Origin: Adlercreutzia hattorii
GTDB lineage: Bacteria > Actinomycetota > Coriobacteriia > Coriobacteriales > Eggerthellaceae
Direction of reading: 5' to 3'
Length of the DNA stretch: 64,000 bases
Assembly (NCBI RefSeq): GCF_011405655.1
Contig: NZ_AP022829.1
Coordinates: 2,217,001 to 2,281,000, forward strand
A program made the translations under genes and the position numbers. Each line of letters opens with the position of its first letter. The first letter of the stretch is position 1. The notes under the pieces were generated by a model that was not told where the DNA came from, made no database searches, and worked only from the letters and a program-made list of their open reading frames with translations. Shown in pieces: positions 18,585 to 26,622 of the stretch.

Positions 18585-18983
18585 CTATCGCATGAAATCC
18601 CGGTGAGCAAGGCGAGCCTGTACCATGGCGACAATGTCGTCATCGGCGAGCCCTGCGTTCGAACATACGCGGATCATGTCGTCGATTACTAGCTCGATGG
18701 GAGAATCTGAAGCCGTATGAGCACCCAAATCGTGGCGCTCGGCCACGAAAGTGCCCCGCCCCTTGCGAGTAGAAATGTAGCCCTCGCGTTCCAAATCCAT
18801 ATAGGCGCGATTCACCGTGTTGTAGCTGATATCCAGATCCACCGCCAAGGCGCGCACCGTAGGAAGCCTATCGCCGGGGACAAAGGCTCCCGAGCCAATA
18901 AGATAGGCAATGCGGTTCTTAATCTGTATCCACACCGGAAGGCCGGAGTTGTGGTCTATAGCGAAAGATTCAAGGACGCCCAT
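18585..18983 (-). CDS. GntR-family regulator, short YtrA-like type
   Basis: 132 residues. The winged-helix GntR domain fills most of the protein: PVWIQIKNRIAYLIGSG, PGDRLPTVRALAVDLDISYNTVNRAYMDLEREGYISTRKGRGTFV. A short C-terminal dimerisation tail of about 45 residues follows, too small for the FadR/HutC ligand domains; this is the YtrA subfamily layout. It sits in the middle of the region holding three related palindromes, 93 bp from site B, so it is the obvious candidate to bind them. An SPFH gene lies 36 bp upstream on the same strand. Confidence 0.93.
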   Translation of the reverse strand: MGVLESFAIDHNSGLPVWIQIKNRIAYLIGSGAFVPGDRLPTVRALAVDLDISYNTVNRAYMDLEREGYISTRKGRGTFVAERHDLGAHTASDSPIELVIDDMIRVCSNAGLADDDIVAMVQARLAHRDFMR

Positions 18984-19019
18984 GATGCTTCTTTCTCGCG
19001 AAACGGTACTTATATCCTA

Positions 19020-19994
19020 TCAGAGCCCTCGCCCCTCGCGTTGGACGCCTTCAGCAAAACCATCGCTTACGGCCGTGGGCACCGTGACAACAGCGCTACC
19101 GGATCCCTTCACCGTCTCGTATTGCATGAGCATGGTACGCAGCTTCAGGGCCGCGTCCTCATCCCCGTAGATGCGGGCAGCCTCAGAAAGCATCTCCGCC
19201 AAATCGGCTTCGACACTCGCCACCGTCATGCGAGCATTGCGTTCGCGGTCGGCCTGAGCCTCCAAGGACATGACGTTTTGCAACTCCGCCGGGATCACGA
19301 TGTCGCGGACCTTTACGGAGATGATGTCAACGCCCCACCCCGAGGCCTCTTTCTCGATATCGGCCTTGATCTCCTCATCCAGCTGATCGCGACGCAAGGC
19401 CACCTCCCCTACCGTTGAGCGCCCCACTGCCTCGCGCAGCGACGTCTGAGCAAGATACGATATGGCCGCGTAATAGTCCTCCACTTCCACGCAGGCCTTT
19501 TCCGCATCCCACACCACCCAGAACAGCACCGCGTCGATGTTCACAGGCACAAGATCGGCCGTCAACGTACGCTCAGCACGGAAGGGGGTGGCGATAATGC
19601 GCTGATCGACGCGAATGGTCCCATGCTCCAAAATGGGAATGGTGGCATAGAAACCAGGTCCCACCACGCGGTTCAACTTGCCGAGCCGCAGCACGACCAC
19701 CTTTTCCCACCCCAGAGCAATATGCAACGAAGAAGAGGCCGCAAGTGCCGCGAGCAGAGCCGCAAGAATGCCCACGAGCGAGATGCGCCCCTCCAAAAGA
19801 AGATCGCAGACAAGCGCCGCAGCGGCCGCGGCCATGAACACGGCGACGCTGAATACGAGAGCGCCGTTGCGCGACGATTTCTTGGGCACATAGGAGGTTG
19901 CCGCCAGCATTTCCGCTTCGCTGTCGCTCCACGGGCCCGGCGCAGCTTCCCATTCAGTGCGGCGCGCTTTGCGACCCCTTGCGCTTTTCGTCAT
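19020..19994 (-). CDS. SPFH/Band 7 (stomatin-like) membrane protein
   Basis: 324 residues. A basic cytoplasmic N-end, two hydrophobic segments (about 44-66 and 72-92), then the Band 7 domain: GWEKVVVLRLGKLNRVVGPGFYATIPILE, VDQRIIATPF, VNIDAVLFWVVWD and SLREAVGRSTVGEV. It ends in a charged helical part (LEAQADRERNARM). Stomatin-like proteins form membrane scaffolds. GGAAGG precedes ATG 19994. It lies between a lone NrfD-type gene and the GntR regulator; the spacings (36 and 82 bp) suit one operon, which suggests that its job is to organise or protect a membrane respiratory complex. Confidence 0.9.
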   Translation of the reverse strand: MTKSARGRKARRTEWEAAPGPWSDSEAEMLAATSYVPKKSSRNGALVFSVAVFMAAAAAALVCDLLLEGRISLVGILAALLAALAASSSLHIALGWEKVVVLRLGKLNRVVGPGFYATIPILEHGTIRVDQRIIATPFRAERTLTADLVPVNIDAVLFWVVWDAEKACVEVEDYYAAISYLAQTSLREAVGRSTVGEVALRRDQLDEEIKADIEKEASGWGVDIISVKVRDIVIPAELQNVMSLEAQADRERNARMTVASVEADLAEMLSEAARIYGDEDAALKLRTMLMQYETVKGSGSAVVTVPTAVSDGFAEGVQREGRGL

Positions 19995-20076
19995 CGGTCG
20001 ATCCTTCCTCTCATCTTGCTTAGCAAGTTGCCTTATTGTTCATCGTATTCCAGCGTTCCCGCTGCGAGGGCACAGC

Positions 20077-21057
20077 TCAGCCTCCAGCTACCGCGAACGC
20101 CATACGCATCGCGAGCTCGGGGTTCTGGGAAACGTCGAAAGAGGCGAGCCCTGTCACGCAGACCCTCAGGGCCGCCCCGCCAAGGAGCACACAGACGGCA
20201 ATCCAGAGGCCCTTTGTGCGCCGATCTCCTCCAGGGTAACGACACTCCAAGATAAAGGGCGCGACCAAACCGGCTAGCACGAGCACCACCCAAAACATAA
20301 TCGCCTCATCACCCGTCAGAAGGGCGCGGCCCCCCGCCTCTGTTCGGATATCAGTCAGCAAAAACGTCGCAAAGAGGGCCAGAGCCACTGCCTCTGCGAT
20401 GATTATCGCACGGTCCATGTGGCTTAAGCATCGCAGCGCTGAACCGAACGGCACGCGAGAATCAACGAAAGACGCAACGCCGAAGGCCACGGCCACCCCG
20501 CATGACAGCGACGAGAGACAAAAGAGTGCCGGCACAAGCCACGACCCAAAGGCGACAACCGAGGGCAGCTGCATGAGGAGCACTCCCGTGTAGACCGCTG
20601 TGATAACTCCTGCGATCACAGCGGCAACGGAGGCGACGAGCACTACGAAGAGAGGCAATCGCGCGCCAATACCATTCGAGGCAAGAGCGAAGAAAGTCGC
20701 CAAAGCGCCCGAGGCCAAAAGTGCCCACGCACCCACCGTCACGACCGTGAAGCGAGGGGCCAGCCACAGAGAGAGCACCCGCTCGGGACGGCCGGCATCG
20801 GCCATGAGGCAAAGCGATCCCACCGCCAGCAGCACCAGGCAGAGCACCCAGCCGCGGGATAACAGCTCATGGGGCACTCGCAAGTTTCTTCGCACCCACC
20901 GAATCAAACGGGGCTGCGATTTCTTTGTAGTGCGATAGGTCGCTCTCGTACCGTAGCGTCCTAAATTGGCGCATTCCAATACGCCCATAACAGCACAGGT
21001 GCCAGCCCCCGCTCCCCCGAAAAACAAGTAGGCTACGGCAAGTTCGCTGAACAACAT
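20077..21057 (-). CDS. Stand-alone NrfD-like polytopic membrane protein
   Basis: 326 residues with about eight hydrophobic helices. NrfD/DmsC-like features include AYLFFGGAGAGTCAVMG at the N-end and the LSRGWVLCLVLLAVGSLCLMADAGRP segment. It is diverged from the other two NrfD proteins in the window. No catalytic or Fe-S subunit gene is adjacent, so either it serves another complex or the radical SAM/SPFH genes replace the usual partners. It begins at ATG 21057 and is preceded by palindrome site C. Confidence 0.8.
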   Translation of the reverse strand: MLFSELAVAYLFFGGAGAGTCAVMGVLECANLGRYGTRATYRTTKKSQPRLIRWVRRNLRVPHELLSRGWVLCLVLLAVGSLCLMADAGRPERVLSLWLAPRFTVVTVGAWALLASGALATFFALASNGIGARLPLFVVLVASVAAVIAGVITAVYTGVLLMQLPSVVAFGSWLVPALFCLSSLSCGVAVAFGVASFVDSRVPFGSALRCLSHMDRAIIIAEAVALALFATFLLTDIRTEAGGRALLTGDEAIMFWVVLVLAGLVAPFILECRYPGGDRRTKGLWIAVCVLLGGAALRVCVTGLASFDVSQNPELAMRMAFAVAGG

Positions 21058-21128
21058 TCTCCCCTGCCTTCCAACGCCGCCCCTACATTTCGCGAATCAT
21101 CACGTGCAAGTGTATCCCCTCAATCACT

Positions 21129-21150
21129 TTATCGCAAGTTATTACGATAA
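21129..21150. promoter_or_regulatory. Putative GntR-type operator, site C
   Basis: TTATCGCAA-GTTA-TTACGATAA, half-sites matching at 8 of 9 positions, 72 bp upstream of the NrfD-like gene (21057) and touching the stop codon of the carbonic anhydrase gene (21151). Confidence 0.6.
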
Positions 21151-21825
21151 TCATTTCAAGAGCGGAATCTCCCCGTCAAACGTCAGGATCTCAGAGCCGC
21201 GCTGCAGAAAGTCGACGACGCCGCAGTGGGTGTGGTAGATGGCGACGCGGATGTCCAGGTCGTGCTCGGCGGCAAGGCGCGCCAGCTCCGGCGAGGCGGC
21301 CAGCTCGGCTGCCGCGGCCCGGGCGTTCGCCACGCTGGCCTCGTAGGGGTCGCGCACGTCGCCCAGGGCCGCGACGATGCGCTCGGTGATGGCGGCCACC
21401 GGCCCCGCTTCCCCATCGAGGGCCGCCTTGATGGCGCCGCAGTGGGTGTGCCCCAGCACCAGCAGAAGACGGGTGTGCAAGTGCTCGCAGGCATACACGG
21501 CGCTGGCCAGTTCGATGGGCCCCACCACATTGCCCGCCACGCGGATGACGAACAGCTCGCCCAACCCGGTCATGAAGACGTGCTCGGGCACCACCCGCGA
21601 GTCGGCGCACGTGATGACGCAGGCGAAGGGGCGCTGACCGTTCTCGAACAGGTCGGCAATGCGCTCCTGGGACAGATCGCGCTCATGGTCGAGCGCCTCC
21701 ACGTAGATGCGGTTGCCCTCCACAAGCCGCCGCAGCGCCTCCTCGGCTGGCACATGGGCATCCCCGTCGTAGTCGTCAGCGGTATAGCCCGCCGTCGTCA
21801 ATTTCACAGCTTCATCCTCGCTCAT
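21151..21825 (-). CDS. Beta-class carbonic anhydrase
   Basis: 224 residues. It interconverts CO2 and bicarbonate. Zinc-site motifs are present in order: CADSR (Cys and the Asp-Arg dyad), then GHTHCGA (His and Cys), with the VIRVAGN segment between them. A second GHTHCG-like element (YHTHCGV) near the C-terminus is unusual but may be incidental. I chose the Met at 21825, because GGGAG lies six bases before it; the Met at 21837 has almost no spacing to its GGGAAG. The gene stops exactly where palindrome site C begins. Confidence 0.94.
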   Translation of the reverse strand: MSEDEAVKLTTAGYTADDYDGDAHVPAEEALRRLVEGNRIYVEALDHERDLSQERIADLFENGQRPFACVITCADSRVVPEHVFMTGLGELFVIRVAGNVVGPIELASAVYACEHLHTRLLLVLGHTHCGAIKAALDGEAGPVAAITERIVAALGDVRDPYEASVANARAAAAELAASPELARLAAEHDLDIRVAIYHTHCGVVDFLQRGSEILTFDGEIPLLK

Positions 21826-21907
21826 ACCGTCTCCCATCTTCCCGCGCGATTCTTTCTGATGGCTCTATAATGGCCCGAAGAGAGAATTTGGGCAAAGGGG
21901 CACATCC

Positions 21908-23443
21908 ATGAGCGGGCCGAAGACGAGTCAATTGGAAATCGAGCGGATGATCCGGGCGCAGCTTGAGGCGCTGCGCTCCGACGTGGATCACAGTCGGGCC
22001 CGGGCGCGGCGGCGCATCGCGGCGCTCCTGAACGAGCTTCTGAACGAGGCCGAAGGTTGTGCCGAAGCCGAGGAAGCCGCTGCCTCCCTGCGGCAGCTCG
22101 CCGAGGCGGCCCTCGCGCAGCTGACAGCGGAATGCGCTTTTACGCCGGCAACGGCCATGGCGGAATCCGTCGCCCGGACCGAGCGCTGCTCGTCGCGAGC
22201 CGTAGCCATCGCTGATGCCTTCGAGCGCGAGGCGCACCCCCTGGCCGAACGCATCCAGCGAGCCCGCGCCCAAGCCGCAGCCGCGTCCGAAGCACGCGAC
22301 TTCACCGCCGTGCTGGCCAAGGCCGCCAAAGAGAGCGCCACAGCGGCCGCTGTGGAGGCCGCCCGCTCTTTCATGGCCGATGAGCATTGTCTGCCGTCGG
22401 AATCATCGGCCGTCGAAGCCCAGGGCGGATCAAGATCCGCCCCTATGGAGAAGGCTGCTGCAGAGGGGACGGCCATGCAGGTTGAGCCCGTAGGGGGCAA
22501 CCTCGGTCGCCCCTCGCCCGCTGCTGTGGACGAAAGCGGGACATTGATCGCCCGCAACCATGTGCAAGAGGTCGCCCGTCGGGCGCTCGCGCTCATCGCC
22601 TCCCCCTGCACCCTACCTGCCGATCGCGCCCTGCTCCTGGAAACGACGCGCGAGCTGGGCCCGCAGGCCGCCGCGCAGCTGGCGCTTCTGCTCCCCACCA
22701 TGGAACCGAACGCCGCAGCCATGGCCGATCTTATCGCCCTCATCGAGGACGCCGAGGCCGACCTGCGCGCCCAGAGCGTCCCCTTCGCGGAAGCGTTCGG
22801 CACCTTCGCTACCTTGGAGGAGGCCGTCGGCCGCCTGGAGACGCTGCGGGCCCTCCAGCTTCAAGTCGATCGCAACGCCTACCTGAAGGCCTGCATCGAC
22901 ACCGTTATGGCACGCCACGGCTACACCATCGCCCGCTCGGTCACTATGGGGCGCGACCTCATGGGCACCCATCGGCTCTTCGGCCGAGAAGACGCCACCG
23001 AGGGGCTGCACGCCTTCGTGTCGGATGCGGGCGACCTCATGCTGCAGGTGGCAGGGCTGCCTGGCGGCATCGAGGCAGTGGAAGACGGCGAGGTCGTGAC
23101 CATGGAGGCGGCTCCTGGCGGGGCGCGCACCGAGCGACTCCTCGCCGACCAGCACGACTTCTGCGCCGTCTACGACGAGATCGCGGAGGATCTGGCCGCC
23201 TTCGGCATCACCAACACTGTGCGCTACAAGGCCGCACCCGATACCGCCTTCTGCCGCGAGATGCGAGCCGTCGCAGACGTCGAGGCGCGGGCGGGAATGG
23301 CGGAGCGCGACGGAATCCGCGCCTCCAACGAATCTCGCGGGCCAGGGCTGACCGAGGTCAGCCCCTACGGAGAAGATGCGGCGGCGAGGCGCGAAGCGCG
23401 GAAGCGCAGGCGCAGCGGCAACGCGACAAGGGAGATGAGATAG
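21908..23443 (+). CDS. Alanine/glutamate-rich helical protein, first gene of the kinase/AAA+ cluster
   Basis: 511 residues, no family recognised. The first third is Ala/Arg/Glu-rich, with long predicted helices or coiled coil (IERMIRAQLEALRSDVDHSRARARRRIAALLNEL, split by short turns). A linker of low complexity spans about 160-215. The C-terminal part (about 300-455) looks globular: HGYTIARSVTMGRDLMGTHRLFG, LMLQVAGLPGG, FCAVYDEIAEDLAAFG. The tail is very basic (RREARKRRRSGN). No signal or membrane segment is seen, so it is probably cytoplasmic. It is followed by the FHA gene after a single base. The Thr/Ser-containing linkers could be kinase targets, which is inference only. Confidence 0.8.
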   Translation: MSGPKTSQLEIERMIRAQLEALRSDVDHSRARARRRIAALLNELLNEAEGCAEAEEAAASLRQLAEAALAQLTAECAFTPATAMAESVARTERCSSRAVAIADAFEREAHPLAERIQRARAQAAAASEARDFTAVLAKAAKESATAAAVEAARSFMADEHCLPSESSAVEAQGGSRSAPMEKAAAEGTAMQVEPVGGNLGRPSPAAVDESGTLIARNHVQEVARRALALIASPCTLPADRALLLETTRELGPQAAAQLALLLPTMEPNAAAMADLIALIEDAEADLRAQSVPFAEAFGTFATLEEAVGRLETLRALQLQVDRNAYLKACIDTVMARHGYTIARSVTMGRDLMGTHRLFGREDATEGLHAFVSDAGDLMLQVAGLPGGIEAVEDGEVVTMEAAPGGARTERLLADQHDFCAVYDEIAEDLAAFGITNTVRYKAAPDTAFCREMRAVADVEARAGMAERDGIRASNESRGPGLTEVSPYGEDAAARREARKRRRSGNATREMR

Positions 23444-23444
23444 C

Positions 23445-24047
23445 ATGCGCCTGTGCTCCTGCGGCTTCGCCAACCCCGACGATGCGATGCGCTGCGCCGC
23501 TTGCGGAGGCGCTTTTTCGCACGAAAGCGCAGGTGATACCCTGCTTTTGGAAGACGTGCGGAGCGGGGAGGTCGTCCGCATACCGGCCCCAGGCGGCATC
23601 CTTGGGCGCGCCGGCGACTTCTCGCCCGACCTCTTCTCGCCGAGGGTGTCCGGCGTCCATGCCGTGGTGGCCGTCGACAGCGAAGGGCGCTGGACCATCG
23701 AGCACACGGGCCGCAACGCGTCGGCCGTGGAGCGTGGTGGCGTCTGGTCGGATCTGCGCTGCGGCGCGCCCCAACCGCTGTTCGGCGGCGAGACGCTGAA
23801 GCTGGCCGACATGGTGTTCCGCGTGCAGGTGGGCACCCAGGCGGCCGTGGCGGACGGGGCCGCCGTGGAATCGGACGCGCAGAACGCTCCCGCCGAAACT
23901 GCCTGGTCCGTGCGATGTCCCGTGTGCGGGACCGAATATGCCGTGGAAGGCCCCGAAGGTCGCGTTGCCGCCTGCACGTTCTGCAAGGATCCGCTGGATG
24001 CCCGGCAGATCGCGCGCGTCGCGGCGCGGGCCATGTCCGGCCGGTAG
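23445..24047 (+). CDS. Zinc-ribbon/FHA-domain protein
   Basis: 200 residues in three parts. An N-terminal zinc ribbon (CSCGFANPDDAMRCAACG, residues 4-21) is followed by a central FHA-like domain: LGRAGDFSPDLFSPRVSGVHAVV gives the GR..(S)..H core, and LFGGETLKLAD the end. A C-terminal zinc ribbon follows (CPVCGTEY ... CTFC, about 161-182). FHA domains bind phosphothreonine peptides, so this is the likely reader for the Ser/Thr kinase encoded four genes on. Its start (ATG 23445) comes one base after the stop of the upstream gene, and the next gene starts six bases after its stop, so co-translation is likely. Confidence 0.88.
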   Translation: MRLCSCGFANPDDAMRCAACGGAFSHESAGDTLLLEDVRSGEVVRIPAPGGILGRAGDFSPDLFSPRVSGVHAVVAVDSEGRWTIEHTGRNASAVERGGVWSDLRCGAPQPLFGGETLKLADMVFRVQVGTQAAVADGAAVESDAQNAPAETAWSVRCPVCGTEYAVEGPEGRVAACTFCKDPLDARQIARVAARAMSGR

Positions 24048-24053
24048 GCCGCC

Positions 24054-24728
24054 ATGTTCGTCGACCGCATCTACTTCCCCGTCACCACCTTAGGTCCCGG
24101 CGAGCGCGTCGTCGTGTGGACCTGTGGCTGCACGAAGCGATGCCCCGGCTGCGCCAATCCCGAGCTGTGGGAGACGCGCCCCGAGGCCGCCATCGAGCCC
24201 GCGCGCCTCGCTGCCGTTCTGAACGACCTTGCCGGGCGCACCGGTGCCCATCGCATCACCTTCACCGGCGGCGATCCGCTGGAACAGGCGCCGGCCCTCG
24301 CCTCCGTGCTCGCGGCTATCCGCTCCGCCTTCGACGACATCCTCATCTACACCGGCTACACCTTCGGGGAGCTCACCGCCATGCCCAAATTACCGAAAGG
24401 CCTGCTTCCCCTCCCCTCCTCCCCGCAACCAAGCAGCGGCGGCCTTCCCAACGAAGGAAGCGCCGGGGCCGCCCCCAGCGCGCACCCGGAGGATGCGCCG
24501 CTCATCGACGTGCTCATCGACGGGCCCTATGTCGAGGCGGAAAACGACGGCGTCTGCGCGCTGCGCGGTTCCACCAACCAACGGGTCATCGTGCTCAATC
24601 CGGCACTGGAAACCCTGTATCACGAGGAGATGCAGAAACCGCGCTCGGTGCAGAACGCGGTGTTCGACGGCCGGGCGATATCCATCGGCATCCACGGCCG
24701 GCCCCAAACGACCCGCGAGAAGGAGTAG
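24054..24728 (+). CDS. NrdG-like radical SAM (4Fe-4S) activating-enzyme-type protein
   Basis: 224 residues. The cluster motif is CTKRCPGC (CxxxCxxC) near residue 27, and FTGGDPLEQ is the SAM-binding element; YTGYTFGEL and IDVLIDGPYV are typical of ribonucleotide-reductase and pyruvate-formate-lyase activases. About 35 low-complexity residues (Pro/Ser/Gly/Ala-rich, about 115-150) are inserted where these proteins normally have a short loop. No glycyl-radical enzyme is encoded in the window, so the substrate is unknown; a protein of this cluster is a reasonable guess. The gene is enclosed tightly by FHA and AAA+ genes. Confidence 0.9.
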   Translation: MFVDRIYFPVTTLGPGERVVVWTCGCTKRCPGCANPELWETRPEAAIEPARLAAVLNDLAGRTGAHRITFTGGDPLEQAPALASVLAAIRSAFDDILIYTGYTFGELTAMPKLPKGLLPLPSSPQPSSGGLPNEGSAGAAPSAHPEDAPLIDVLIDGPYVEAENDGVCALRGSTNQRVIVLNPALETLYHEEMQKPRSVQNAVFDGRAISIGIHGRPQTTREKE

Positions 24729-24732
24729 CCCC

Positions 24733-26622
24733 GTGAACATGCCTACCTGGCAGCGCGAGCTGGAGAACTTCATCGGCATCAAGCCGCTCTTCGTGCTGGA
24801 GGGCAACGTGTCCGACCTCTACCCGTGGGACTGCGAAGGGCAGACCCAGTTCCTTCCCCTCGCCCACATCCTGCCGGAGCTGTTCGCCGCGCCGGACGGC
24901 ACACGGCCCTACCGGTTCCTCTACGTGGATCCGCTGCGGGGCGTGCACGATCCCCTCGGCACCGGCGAGGTGCGCGCGCTCGCCCAGGCGGCCCAGCGCG
25001 AAGCGGAACGCCTCACCGCCGAGGCCGAGGCCTTGAACCCCGGCGCCGACCCGGCGAGCCGCCAGCAGCCCTTTGCCGCCAACCGCCTCGTCCACGACTC
25101 CCTGCTCGTGCGCGCGGCCCTCTCGCGGCGGCTCGGAGAGGAAGAACCCCGCTCCGTCGCCTGCGTGTTCGACTTCGCGAGCCGGCTCGCCTCCTCGCCG
25201 GAGGACCTCACTCCCGAGGAGAACGCCGTGTTCATGAACCTGCTCCTCGGCGCGAAAGACGCCATTCGCGGGGACGGCGAGCACGTGAACACCCTCGTCC
25301 TTGTCGCCAACAAGGCCACCGACCTGCCCTCCTGGCTTGTGCGCGGCAACCCCGACGTGCGCGTCATCGCACTGCCCAGCCCCGATCGCCCGGCCCGCGA
25401 GGCTTATCTCGACATCGCCTTCCCCGACCTTGCCGCGCCCGAGCTCGACCGTCCTCGCGAGAAACTCGTCGACACCACCGACCGCATGCTGCTCACCGAG
25501 CTGGACGAGCTGCGGCGTCTGTACGCCCGCGGCGGCACGGCGCCGGAGCATGTCACCGAGCTCGTGGACCTCTACAAGTACGGCATCCGCGAGAACCGCT
25601 GGAGCGCCATGATGGACAAGCTGCGCGACGACCCCGCGGCCGCCCTGCGCCGCCGCGTGAAGGGCCAAGAGCCCGCCATCGCCAAGATCGTCTCGGTGCT
25701 CAAGCGCTCGGTGCTGGGCTTCTCCGGCATGCAGCACTCATCGGGCACCAAGCCCAAAGGCGTGCTCTTCCTCGCCGGCCCTACGGGCACGGGCAAGACG
25801 GAGATCGTGAAGGCGGTCACCGAGCTTCTGTTCGGCGACGAGCGCAGCTACCTGCGCTTCGACATGTCCGAGTACGCCGCCGACGCCTCCGACCAGAAGC
25901 TCTTCGGAGCCCCGCCGGGCTACGTGGGCTACGAGGCCGGCGGCCAGCTCACCAACGCCGTGCGCGCCAACCCCTTCTCGGTGCTCCTGTTCGACGAGGT
26001 GGAGAAGGCCCATCCCTCCATCATGGACAAGTTCCTTCAAATCCTGGAGGACGGCCGCATGACCGACGGCCAGGGCCAGACGGTGTACTTCGGCGAGACC
26101 CTCATCTTCTTCACGAGCAACGTCGGCATCTCCGAAGAGCTCCTCGACGAGCACGGGCGCACCATCGGCCGCCGCAACATCGTGCAGCCCGGCGAGCCCT
26201 ACGACGTCATCTGCGCCCGGGTCCAGCAGGCCATGGCCACGCACTTCAAGCCCGAGGTCTTGAACCGCATCGGCGACAACATCGTCGTGTTCGACTACAT
26301 CTCGCCTGAGGCCTCGCGCCTCATCCTGGAATCGCAGATCCGAAAGATCAACGGAAACGTGCGGAACCGCTGCGGCATCACCGTGGCCGCCGCCCAGGCC
26401 ACACTCGACCTTCTGGCCGAGCGCGCGCTAGCCCCCGAGGTGCGCGAGAACGGCGGCCGCGGCATCGGCAACCTGGTGGAGGATGCGTACCTGAACCCGC
26501 TGTCCACCTTCATCTTCGACGAAAACGTGGAAGCTGGCGAAGCCGTAGAAGCCGTCGCCAGCGCCGGCGCTGTCACGTTCCGCAGGGCCGATGAGGGGGC
26601 CGGAGCCACTGATGGCTGCTAG
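24733..26622 (+). CDS. ClpB-like AAA+ ATPase with inactive N-terminal half
   Basis: 629 residues. The C-terminal half is a Clp/Hsp100 D2-type module: Walker A GPTGTGKT (about 349), APPGYVGYEAGGQLTNAVR pore/arginine region, Walker B LLFDEVEKAH (about 418), sensor TSNVG, and a D2-small domain (FKPEVLNRIGDNIVVFDYI). The N-terminal half (about 1-290) looks like a AAA+ fold without a P-loop (FVLEGNVSDLYP, VACVFDFASRL, TLVLVANKATDLP). No ClpP-binding loop or Clp N-domain is obvious, so unfolding or remodelling rather than proteolysis is likely. The start is GTG 24733: AAGGAG sits seven bases upstream. The 3' end overlaps the kinase gene by 11 bp. Confidence 0.93.
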   Translation: MNMPTWQRELENFIGIKPLFVLEGNVSDLYPWDCEGQTQFLPLAHILPELFAAPDGTRPYRFLYVDPLRGVHDPLGTGEVRALAQAAQREAERLTAEAEALNPGADPASRQQPFAANRLVHDSLLVRAALSRRLGEEEPRSVACVFDFASRLASSPEDLTPEENAVFMNLLLGAKDAIRGDGEHVNTLVLVANKATDLPSWLVRGNPDVRVIALPSPDRPAREAYLDIAFPDLAAPELDRPREKLVDTTDRMLLTELDELRRLYARGGTAPEHVTELVDLYKYGIRENRWSAMMDKLRDDPAAALRRRVKGQEPAIAKIVSVLKRSVLGFSGMQHSSGTKPKGVLFLAGPTGTGKTEIVKAVTELLFGDERSYLRFDMSEYAADASDQKLFGAPPGYVGYEAGGQLTNAVRANPFSVLLFDEVEKAHPSIMDKFLQILEDGRMTDGQGQTVYFGETLIFFTSNVGISEELLDEHGRTIGRRNIVQPGEPYDVICARVQQAMATHFKPEVLNRIGDNIVVFDYISPEASRLILESQIRKINGNVRNRCGITVAAAQATLDLLAERALAPEVRENGGRGIGNLVEDAYLNPLSTFIFDENVEAGEAVEAVASAGAVTFRRADEGAGATDGC

